Position numbers and translations under genes: made by a program. Shown in pieces: positions 10,339-18,887 of a stretch of DNA of 64,000 nucleotides. Within the stretch, counting starts at the first letter, position 1. Each line of letters begins with the position of its first letter. The stretch comes from Posidonia oceanica (lineage: Eukaryota > Streptophyta > Magnoliopsida > Alismatales > Posidoniaceae): positions 2,356,001 through 2,420,000 of the forward strand of contig JAZBRS010000011.1 of assembly GCA_037176725.1 (NCBI GenBank), given 5' to 3'. The notes beneath the pieces are model-generated. The model was given only the letters and a program-made list of their open reading frames with translations. It was not told the origin of the DNA and did not search any database.

Positions 10339-12593
10339 CTAGGGAGCACTCTCTCCCTCACCCTTAGGAGCCGAAGCAGGAGCTGGAGAAGGGGCTGGAG
10401 AAGGGGCAGTAGGGGGACGAGGTGACTGTCGAACCGAAACGCCTGATGGGGCCCTGGAAACAGACCGAGAATGGTGGCTGCCCGACCGACTGCTCGGTAT
10501 AGAAGGAACACACTCCCCAAGCCTGGCACCAGCTGAAAAAGCAAACCTCCGGTAGTGCCCAAGCTCATGCTCAAGCTGGGAGATAATACTCGCCGTGCCC
10601 TGAGAAGAGAAGCAGCCCAACATATCAGATATAAGCAAGGACATTGAAGACATAAAGAAGCGTTGAATTAAATTATACCACCTGAGATCGAGCAATCTCA
10701 GTGTCCCTATCAGCCACCTGTTGCTCCAGCTCCTGGATCCGAGCATTGCTAGCAGCGATTGTCCCCTCTAGCTCCTCTAACCTCCCGATAGAGCTGGTGG
10801 CTATGAAGTCACCAGCCCGCTCCCTTAGCTCGCCCTCTAGATAAGCGACCTACAAGCAATGGCGTCATGACCAAGGGGATTTCAAAAGTAGAAACAAAAT
10901 GAAAGCATATTTACCTTCTCCTGGAGATGGGAGATCTCCTCTGAGCGGTCCGGAGGAGTAGCGCTGCTAGTTGAAGGCTGAAAAGGAGGATTCAAGTCAG
11001 TTGCAATTCATAGCCAGACTACAAAAGCTACTTGTGAAAAATACCTGAGAGGCAAAGGCCCGTAGACGGTCAATCTCCCTGGTCAGAACAGAGAGCTGCT
11101 GGGTCAAATGGTGCTCCTGTTGAGCCCGCTCATCGGACGCCTTGAGCTGCAAAAGAAAGAAAGCCAGTTAGCCAAATTGAATTAACAGTCTACAAAATGA
11201 AATTCAAAAGCTCACTGCTATCTCCAGCTGGGCTCGAGAAAACTGGACCTCCTCCAACAGGGCCGCACGGGAAACCACCGCCTCCCCAGGATCTGTGTCC
11301 CCCAAAGGAAGGTTCCCGCGCCCAAGGATGTGGGACCGGTGGAAGATCATCAGAGAGGAAAACTCCCGGTCTACCCACTCAGCCCACTCCGCCTCGTCCT
11401 CCTCTATAGCATCCGTCGGAGTGGGGGAACCACGACGGGTCCAGTCCAGGAGCTGTGGGCCGTAGACATCCACCCAGTGGTGAGCACGGCTGCCCCCACC
11501 ACATGTCTCTCGCCAAACTCGGAGAGGAGGAGGTGAAGGCTGAACCTGCCGGCACCCTAACTGTTGTAGCGTCCGGGATGGACAAGAAATGCCCAAATCC
11601 CATCCGATGCAGACGCTCCTACTGGAAAGAAGCCAACAAAGCGTAGGACTGGCGGACTTGACCCCAGTAGCAGTGGGTCATGGCCAGTGCTCGACTCTAC
11701 AAGTAAGCAGGAGAACTATCAGTCAGGACGAAATAATTGAACAAAATAAGGAGAAAAGAACGAAAAATGTATACCTGCCCCGTGGAAGCCAGTGTGGCAG
11801 TGGCGTACTCTGAGCGGGACGCGTCCCTACGCGGTCCCGACGCCTGCACCTCGTCTCTGGGGATCTGCTCCCGCTAGTAGTCTGAGGGATCCCTCGCGAT
11901 GCCCTCCACCTCCCGTCGGATGAAGTCAACCATGTTCCACCACCAGTCGTCGTCCTTGCCAAACTGCGCAAGGAAAGGGTCGACTGGCCTCGCCTCGGGT
12001 ACCTCCGAGGGCCCCGCCTCGTCTAGGCTGACCTCAAGCATCGCCTCTGAGACTGTCTCCTCTGAATCCTCCAAACTAAAGGAAGTGCTAGAACCAGAGA
12101 CCGCCTCCGCCGTTGTCTCACCGGCCTCCTCGGAACCAGAGCCCTCCCCCACGGTGGCCTCACTAGCCGTCGCCTCCGCTTCCACGGCATCGTCACCAAC
12201 CACCACCTCGGTCTCCGTGGAACCACCCACGGCAGCCCCTGTCTCCGCTCCCGTAGCCTCGGCATCACCACCGGACATCGCCCCGGGCATCGCCATGGCA
12301 CCACCGGCCTCCACCACGCCTGCCACACCCACCTCGGCCTCCACGGCCACCGCAGCAGCCATCGGCTCAGGCGCAGCAGCCACCGAGCACGCCCCTGCAG
12401 CCACCGAGCTCACCCCCACCGGCGACCCCCTGCCTGCCATGCCCTCGCCAGCGCTTCCCGTTGCCCTCGCCGCTGTTTCCCGCACAACAGCACTGCCAGC
12501 CGACGCCTCTGCTGCCGCCTCGCCGAAGGGAGAAGGCCCGGTCCTTGCCCGTTTGGCCGCCCTAGTGTAGAACTGTGATATGTGCCTCTCCAT
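10339..12593 (-). pseudogene. Copy A PMD2: antisense multi-exon PMD-like gene with coiled-coil tail, core deleted
   Basis: Exon 1 is 11775-12593 (ATG 12591-12593). It encodes a start like MERHISQFYTRAAKRARTG, then a long low-complexity Ala/Gly/Val/Glu-rich region and an acidic Ser/Glu part. Exon 2 begins at 11696 but is truncated: relative to copy B about 1 kb (B about 57340-58330), including most of the PMD core, is missing near 11560-11570. What remains further left encodes the VDVYGPQLLDW segment and several short exons with heptad-like Leu/Glu/Arg patterns, ending in a Pro/Ala-rich tail and TAG at 10339-10341. A stop in exon 1 (near 11877) adds to the damage. The TATA box is at 12692-12698. 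Confidence 0.68.
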
Positions 12594-12691
12594 GTTTGCC
12601 GGAATGAGGAACAAGGTCGCCGGAGTGGTTGCTGTCGCCGGAGAAGAAGAGGGGAAGAAGCCAGATGGCCACCCATGGCATAGGACGAGGG

Positions 12692-12698
12692 TTTTATA
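12692..12698 (-). promoter_or_regulatory. TATA box of antisense PMD2, copy A
   Basis: TATAAAA on the minus strand about 100 bases upstream of the ATG; conserved in copy B at 59436-59442. The motif cluster begins about 30 bases further upstream. Confidence 0.62.
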
Positions 12699-12726
12699 CC
12701 TTTTAATGTTGACCGTGTGAATCCCA

Positions 12727-12855
12727 GCGTCTAACGCCTCGGGAAGAAAGGATGTTATACGCACCCTATTATGCGTTCAACGTTTTGCGAGTTAAAACGT
12801 TAGCCACTGGCTTTCCAACGTATAACGTTGGACGCTCCATTTTGAGCGTACAATG
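12727..12855. promoter_or_regulatory. Palindromic motif cluster 3, copy A (upstream of PMD2)
   Basis: A dense run of half-sites: GCGTCTAACGCC at 12727, GTTATACGC at 12754, GCGTTCAACGTTTT at about 12773, AAAACGTTAGCC, and CCAACGTATAACGTTGGACGC-type words at 12814-12835, then GCGTACAATGC. It lies 30-160 bases upstream of the PMD2 TATA box. In copy B the best palindrome is AGCGTATAACGTTGGACGCT at 59561-59580. Confidence 0.62.
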
Positions 12856-12973
12856 CTTTAAGTTCGGGGAAGTGTTTTGAATTCTGATATTCTCATTCAA
12901 TTCATACAAATTCATTCAATATGGACCAAAGAGACGAGATAAATTTTATTGATGATAAGTGATACATTTCTAA

Positions 12974-14224
12974 CTACATCTTCTGTCTTTTTGAAGGGAA
13001 TTCAATAAACAATTTAGGACGCACGCCCTCGTACCAAGCGTCATAAGTTGCAAGAGAAATGGCTTCATGGTTTGCATTCGAGTTCTCCCATGTAGAAAGA
13101 ACTCGGTTTCGTCCCTTCCCATCCCATGTACCAGCCTGATAGAAAACCTAGATGATGTCCCCAGGAGTATCCCTCAAGCGTGGGAGAATCATATCAGAGA
13201 AGCGTGGCAAGGGAGGTATAGCCCAAGGAGTACCCAGCATTGAGAAGCAGCGCTGAGGGTTGTACCGCACAAACTCGATCGCCCCAATCAGCGTCAAGAA
13301 ATACTCTGAGTCGGATACTGTCCTGAAAGACGAGGGGGGACTGAAGGAATCCATCTGCGATTTGACCTCGTAGGCACATAGGCGGTGGATGAGCTCCTCC
13401 AAGGGAAGACTAGCATTAAAAGCAGGCTGAAGAAAGTGCTCCTCTAGCCAGCACAGAACTAGGAACGATACACATGAGCTCAGCATGGTAGGCACTAATA
13501 GTCAGAGCTTCAATCGGGAAGAGCACCAGTCCTCCGATCAGAATGAAGACGCATTCCAAGCAAGAAGCCTCAGAGCGGATGCTGTTGCGCTGTTTCCAGA
13601 AAAATTTCCACAAACAGGAGAGTTTGATACAGCCATCCAGCACCAGGTCCTCCGGCACAACAATAGAGCCGAAGATGCGCTTTAAGAGAGAAAAAGAACC
13701 TACCACCCCGATTGGCAGAAGGTAGGCATCCCTGCAGTAAATGGATGGGTCGGCATGCCGAGTACCTAGGAGGGCACTCACCTCCTCCAAGAGAATGGTC
13801 AATTCCCCAGAAGAAGAAAAGAACGTATGAGTCAAGGGATTCCACAGCCCGCAAAGGCCGAAGAGCGCCTTCCAGTCAACAGGCTGCCGCAGCTGGTGAA
13901 GGGCATGACAGAGACCAGCTTCCTCCAAGCGTTCCGCGTACTTCTTCAAAGCCCAAGAGCGGAATTGTTGAACCCAGTCCAACTGATAGGCTTTCGAGTC
14001 CCGGTCGTTGTTGGCAGAAGATAGGGGCTATAAAGTAAAGAAAAATCAGTAGAAGTACGAGAATGGGAGTATGCGGAAAAGATGAAAACAGGGAGTACCT
14101 TCTCATGCACCAACAGGTTCATCAAATGGTTGGGTATGGCCTCCAGCCAGAGCTGCACCATGTCAGAAGGAGAGGAGAAGACGGCCACCTAGAAAGCATG
14201 ACGTGGGATATCACTCAAATCCAT
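12974..14224 (-). pseudogene. Copy A PMD3: antisense plant-mobile-domain-like gene, two exons
   Basis: Exon 1 is 14099-14224 (ATG 14222-14224), the intron 14028-14098 (71 bp; AAG/GTACTC donor, TTATAG acceptor), exon 2 12974-14027, phase 0, stop TAG 12974-12976. The PMD signature is clear: LWNPLTHTFF, then GELTILLEEVSALLG, IGGLVLFPxEAL, and a GSPFL-type block that is partly deleted here (about 100 bp missing near 13460 relative to copy B 60211-60312). The 3' part carries YNPQRCFSMLG and IPPLPRFSDMI. TAG at 13148-13150 and in exon 1 (near 14190) are CAG in copy B. Same intron position and block order as PMD1, so the two are paralogues. Function unknown. Confidence 0.77.
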
Positions 14225-14312
14225 GAGGAGAAGCACAAGCCCTAGCAAGCAAAAATCAATAAGGGAAGGAAGATAAATGTTTCAACTACAAGATTCAAGC
14301 CAAGAGGAGGTC

Positions 14313-14319
14313 TAATATA
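14313..14319 (-). promoter_or_regulatory. TATA-like box of antisense PMD3, copy A
   Basis: TATATTA on the minus strand about 90 bases upstream of the ATG; conserved at 61160-61166 in copy B. Confidence 0.5.
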
Positions 14320-14419
14320 GGCCATGGAACCTTCATCAGAATGGAAACCCAAGGAAAATTGGGAATTTACTGCCAAAACGGTGGTGCCCGAACAAGAAAG
14401 ACAGCAGCCTGTCTCGCGA

Positions 14420-14515
14420 TGTTATATGCGGCCGTAATGCCGTCCAACGTTAGCCGCGATGCTTCAAGCGTCCAACGTTGAACGCTAACAATCAAGCGTC
14501 CAATGAGTCAAAGCA
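14420..14515. promoter_or_regulatory. Palindromic motif cluster 4, copy A (upstream of PMD3)
   Basis: GTTATATGCGGCC at about 14421, CGTCCAACGTTAGCCGC at 14441-14457, AGCGTCCAACGTTGAACGCT at 14467-14486 (palindrome with one mismatch) and AGCGTCCAATG at about 14495. It sits about 100 bases upstream of the PMD3 TATA-like box. Copy B has it at 61260-61345. Confidence 0.6.
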
Positions 14516-14590
14516 GAATTGAGATCAGAAAAGAAGAACCCCGGAGCACAACCGGGTCAACAAAGCAAGCTAAGCCAAAAGTATCCTTTC

Positions 14591-15918
14591 CGACTCCCTT
14601 GGGTCTTCCCCTAGGCATGTCATGTTTGTTTTCGACTCCCTTGGGTCTTCCCCTAGGCACGTCATGTTTTTATTTTCGACACCCTTGGGTCTTCCCCTAG
14701 GCACGTCATGTTTTTATTTTCGACTCCCTTGGGTCTTCCCCTAGGCACGTCATGTTTTTATTTTTGACTCCCTTGGGTCTTCCCCTAGGCACGTCGTGCT
14801 TTTATTTTCGACTCGCTTGGGTCTTCCCCTAGGCATGTCATGTTTGTTTTTGACTCCCTTGGGTCTTCTCCTAGGCACGTCATGTTTTTTATTTTCGACT
14901 CGCTTAGGTCTTCCCCTGGCATGTCATGTTTGTTTTCGACTCCCATGGGTCTTCCCCTAGGCACGTCATGTTTTTATTTTCGACTCCCTTGGGTCTTCTC
15001 CTAGGCACGTCATGTTTTTATTTTCAACTCCCTTAGGTCTTCCCCTAGGCATGTCATGTTTGTTTTCGACTCCCTTTGGTGTTCCCCTAGGCATGTCATG
15101 TTTTTTATTTTCGAGTCCCTTGGGTCTTCCCCTAGGCATGTCATGTTTGTTTTCGACTCCCCTGGGTCTTCCCCTAGGCACGTCATGTTTTTATTTTCAA
15201 CTCCCTTAGGTCTTCCCCTAGGCATGTCATGTTTGTTTTCGACTCCCTTTGGTGTTCCCCTAGGCACGTCATGTTTTTTATTTTTGAGTCCCTTGGGTCT
15301 TCCCCTAGGCATGTCATGTTTGTTTTCGACTCCCTTGGGTCTTCCCCTAGGCACGTCATGTTTTTATTTTCGACTCCCGTGGGTCTTCCCCTAGGCACGT
15401 CATGTTTTTACTTTCGATTCCCTTGGGTCTTCCCTTAGGCACGTCATGTTTTTACTTTCGACTCCCTTGGGTCTTCCCCTAAGCAAGTCATGTTTTGATT
15501 TCCGACTCCCTTGGGTCTTCCCCTAGGCACGTCATGTTTTTATTTTCGACTCCCTTAGGTCTTCCCCTAGGCATGTCATGTTTGTTTTCGACTCCCTTGG
15601 GTCTTCCCCTAGGCATGTCATGTTTTACTTTTGACTCCCTTGGGTCTTCCCCTGGGTATGTCATGTTTTTATTTTCGACTCCCTTGGGTCTTCCCCTAGG
15701 CATGTCATGTTTGTTTTCGACTCCCTTGGGTCTTCTCCTACGCACGTCATGTTTTATTTTCGACTCTCTTGGGTCTTCCCCTAGGCACGTCATGCTTTTA
15801 CTTTCGACTCCCTTGGGTCATCCCCTAGGCATGTCATGTTTGTTTTCGACTCCCTTGGGTCTTCCCCTAGGCATGTCATGTTTTTATTTTCGACTCCCTT
15901 GGGTCTTCCCCTAGGCAC
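14591..15918 (+). repeat. 41-44 bp tandem array in the 3' region of copy A
   Basis: About 30 imperfect copies of a unit starting CGACTCCCTTGGGTCTTCCC, then CTAGGCACGTCATG and a T-rich end; 44 bp and shorter 41-42 bp versions alternate. Long open frames here are repeat artefacts. Hypervariable tandem arrays in the 3' untranslated part are known from Tat-lineage elements. The array runs directly into the LTR at 15919 with no polypurine tract between. Confidence 0.9.
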
Positions 15919-16129
15919 TGTAGATACCCCGTTTTGGCACTCCCTTCATGTTAGGATAGTCTCTTGCATTAGGTCGCTTTTAGAAGCCCTCCACCCATTT
16001 TTGAATCTCACATGAGCTAAATGTTCCTCTCAAGTCCAAAATGCTATACCTTTCTAAGCCCCAAATGTTGGCAACCTGAGTGTTCTTCACGTCCTGACCA
16101 AATTTGGAAGTTAAACTGATTAAGGGTGT

Positions 16130-16441
16130 TGTCCGCTGGCTTCTCAGCATACAACATTGGCTGCTGGTTTTCCAGCGGCTAACATTGGCTGCTGGCTTTC
16201 CAGCGTCTAACGTGGCAACCTAGTCAGCCAAAGCTTTCCTTATTTGGCCTAATCCAGAAGATGGTTTTTGCCATCTTTGGAACCTGTTGACCGGTCAAAG
16301 CCATCAAAGTCGAGTTTAATCGCACTTAAAGACTCCTTAGTTGGGAAATCTTCTCTGATCCTGGCAGTTATGCCTCAGAGGTCGTTATACGCGAGTTCTC
16401 TCGCTTATAACGTTACACGCTGGGTTTCCAACGTATAACAC
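16130..16441. promoter_or_regulatory. Palindromic motif cluster 5, in U3 of the LTR
   Basis: Words include CAGCATACAACATTGGC, CAGCGGCTAACATTGGC and CAGCGTCTAACGTGGC (about 16146-16215), then GTTATACGCGAG (16384) and CGCTTATAACGTTACACGC (16402-16420) and CCAACGTATAACA. They end about 60 bases before the TATA box. The spacing parallels that at the antisense genes. Confidence 0.6.
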
Positions 16442-16503
16442 TTCTAAAACAGGAAACTCTGCTGACTTGGCATTTGTGTCCTTTTTTGTTCCTCCCTTGC
16501 TTC

Positions 16504-16511
16504 TATAAAAG
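16504..16511 (+). promoter_or_regulatory. TATA box of the LTR promoter
   Basis: TATAAAAG in the middle of the LTR; transcription of the element would start about 30 bases downstream, setting the U3/R border near 16540 (inference). Confidence 0.65.
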
Positions 16512-17322
16512 TATGTGTACCCCCACAGTGTTGAAGGCCAGAATTTGGAGAGAGGAAAAGAGCTAAGAAGCTTTTGGAACTCACATACTCTTGAGATTAA
16601 AAATCTTAGAGAAGTGAGGTCCTCAAGAACTGAGAGTGAAAAGAGAGGTTTTTTGAAAGAGAAGAGTCTTAAGAATAGCTGGCGGATCCTTTTGTCGTTG
16701 TTGGCTTCATGCTAACACAGTTTGCACCTTGTGCATAGACAAAGGAAACTCTGTTTCACACATTTCTTTCTTTATTTCTGTTATTACTTGTTTAATTCCA
16801 TAGCATAGTCAAGCATTTTTATTTCAAGATCATACACTGTTAACTAGGCATACATCTCTTTCATTTGCAACCGGGGGGATCAAACCCCTCGGGTACGTAT
16901 TTCACCATGTTTTCTTTGCCTTCTTTTTTTTCTAACTCTGGATAGATTACTACACATATTAATCCATTTTTATATTGTCTTGTTTGTTTTGCTTTGCTAA
17001 CGTTTGTCATACAAGGAGGAAGAAGGAAGAAAGAGCTTACCGAGTACGGGCACCCTTGGACAATGCTGGCGTTGTCCCAAGGTAGCTGAACCCGCAACCA
17101 CACTACATCTCTCCAAAGGCGTATCGAGGGCCAGTGAAAGCGAACCGAGAGTGGCGATCACACCGATTCCATCACACGTGGAGTGACGGAGTCGGATACA
17201 AAGAAAGGGGACCCCGAGAAAGAGAAGATAGAGAGAGCAATAGAGCAAAAGAAGTCTCTTCTTCCCCAAACCTCCATCACCATCTTCTTCTCCGCATTCA
17301 CAAAAACCCCATATCCACAGTT

Positions 17323-17340
17323 TGGCGATCACAGTGGGAC
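17323..17340 (+). promoter_or_regulatory. Primer binding site of copy B
   Basis: TGGCGATCACAGTGGGAC starts three bases after the LTR. It has the usual TGG start complementary to a tRNA CCA end. It only partly matches plant tRNA-Lys or tRNA-Arg 3' ends as I recall them, so the priming tRNA is not assigned. Confidence 0.6.
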
Positions 17341-18887
17341 GGCTAAAAGTGCCCCTGTGCAAGGTAAGTAACCCTTTCTTTCTTCTTCCTCCTTCATTAT
17401 GAACACTCTTAGTCTAATTTTAGTTTCTTATTTTTTCGTATGATTTAGAGAAGCGACGAAATTCCTCGTAGTGTTTTGAGGCGTCGTGACTTTCTTTTCA
17501 TTTGTTTTCTTCGTGTCATTAACTGAAATCACCCCCCTTCTCTCTGGATTCTCGGGCGTGGGGGTGATTTGTACAAATTGTTGTTTTTCTGAAAAAATAC
17601 TGTCAGTACGTTATACGCGTGATCTGGCGCGTCTAACATTGGACGCTGCAATATCCGCGTCTATCGACTACTGAACAGGAACCCACCTGTTTTCAAACTT
17701 CTTTTAGTTTTCCTTGTTATAATTGGCCCAAAGAACTGAGGTGTGAGGTGATCGGCTCTGCCGTAGGGACCAAAACTTCAGTTCCTTTGGGTGCTTTGCA
17801 AAAAATTAACAAAAAAAAAACCACATCTTTTTGTATGACTTGCATGGCCCTCATTGGGAACTAAATTGCTTGTGTCATTTCTTGGGTTATATAAGTAACC
17901 GTCTAGGTCCCGAGCACCTCTGTTGCAAGGGGCTTAGAAAAGGTACTTGTATTGTTATTGTCTTTTGCTAGGGGCCCTCCTTCTTTCTTGGCCTTTTGGT
18001 GAAAGATAATTAGAACCTCAAGCCTTGACTTGTATTCCTCCCTCCCCCTTTCGGTGGTTTGTTTATTTCTTCTGTGTATGCATACGTGAGTGACCCGATC
18101 AATCCTGAGTACGCTGGGCTCTGCCTCTATGGGGTAGGGACCTAAGTGTATTCAGGCTCCCCGTAGCATCCTTAGGAGTTGAGGTAGGGGGTAGTACCAA
18201 TCATATTCACCTATCTTGTGAGGAGCCTTAGAAAATCCAAAGAAAAAGAGCCATACCTAAGCCTTAAGGAACCCAGAGAGCTACAGCAGGTTTAAAACAC
18301 TAATCTCAAAGCGAAAACAAAAATTAAAACCTTAAATCGCTGATTGAAAGTGTTGCTGTGCAGTTCTCTGAAACAGGGCGTTGGCCGCTGAAATCCCTGC
18401 GTATAACATTGTACGCAGCAGATTAAGTGTCTAACGCATTCTCTGTGTGGCTGTTATACTTTAGCTCCTTGGTGTGATTTGTTTGGCAGGGAAGACTTTG
18501 AAAAACCCAAACAGTAACAATATCAGTTAGGGGAAACTCTGTTTATTTTTACTTTTAGGAATCTGTATTAAAATCCTTGTAATTTCCCTTTCTTCGCACT
18601 TGTAATCCTTCAAAAAAAGAAAAAAAGAAAAAAAAAAGGGGGAAAAGAAGAAAAGCAAAAAAGAGAAAAAGCAGAAAAAGAACAGAAAAAAAAGGAAAAG
18701 GAAAAAATCAAAAAAAAAAGAAAAGAAAAAAAAAAGAGAGTGAAAGACTAAGAAAAAGAAGATAGGAAAAGAGGTGGAGAAATACAACTGGGGACGTTGA
18801 ACGCCTGTTATTGTGCGTCCAACGTTATATGCTTTATACTGAGGCGTATTACGCCCTGAAGCTAATTCCATCTCACAAACTGCAGCA
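17341..18887 (+). other. Copy B 5' leader with a possible intron (17364-18885)
   Basis: A consensus donor AAG/GTAAGTA at 17361-17370 and a TGCAG acceptor at 18881-18885, two bases before the gag ATG, suggest a leader intron of about 1.5 kb. Within it are motif words GCGTCTAACATTGGACGC (17629-17646), TGCGTATAACATTGTACGCA (18398-18417), GCGTCCAACGTTATATGC (18815-18832) and GGCGTATTACGCC (18843-18855), and an A/G-only stretch at about 18610-18775. No gene is supported here. Confidence 0.5.

Larger units (their letters stand above)
1..15918 (+). mobile_element. Copy A: internal region of a Tat-like Ty3/gypsy LTR retrotransposon, left end outside window
   Basis: Sense-strand order is end of gag/protease 1, protease 2, G-patch, linker, RT, RNase H, second RNase H, integrase. 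After that come three leftward genes (8171-14224) and a tandem array (14591-15918). Position 1 aligns with 20794 of copy B, so the 5' LTR, leader and most of gag lie left of the window. The order RT-RNase H-integrase defines Ty3/gypsy. The extra RNase H after the first is known from the Tat/Ogre lineage. Frameshifts and stops show it cannot make a full polyprotein. Confidence 0.93.
15919..17319 (+). mobile_element. LTR of the Tat-like element, shared by copies A and B
   Basis: It begins TGTAGATACC and ends ATATCCACA, giving the TG...CA ends and a near-perfect terminal inverted repeat (TGTAGATA / TATCCACA). A TATA box is at 16504-16511, upstream of it the palindromic motif cluster (16130-16441). 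Three bases after its end is a primer-binding-site-like TGGCG sequence. Length about 1.4 kb. No second copy is in the window to confirm the ends. Confidence 0.8.

Noticed and set aside
11899..12570. 223-residue plus-strand Ala/Pro/Thr-rich frame (and 58658-59314)
   Set aside because: Mirror of PMD2 exon 1, whose GC-rich low-complexity sequence is open on both strands; the minus strand has the start, splice sites and TATA box.
14966..15914. Long open frames on both strands with repeated MPRGRPKGVENK or SLGSSPRHVM peptides
   Set aside because: They are readings of the 41-44 bp tandem array, where a period near a multiple of three keeps frames open by chance.
14591..15918. Regular repeats resembling a CRISPR array
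   Set aside because: Units are contiguous with no unique spacers, and the setting is a plant retrotransposon.
17323..17340. Firm assignment of the copy B primer site to tRNA-Lys or tRNA-Arg
   Set aside because: About four mismatches to either by memory; a tRNA database comparison would be needed.
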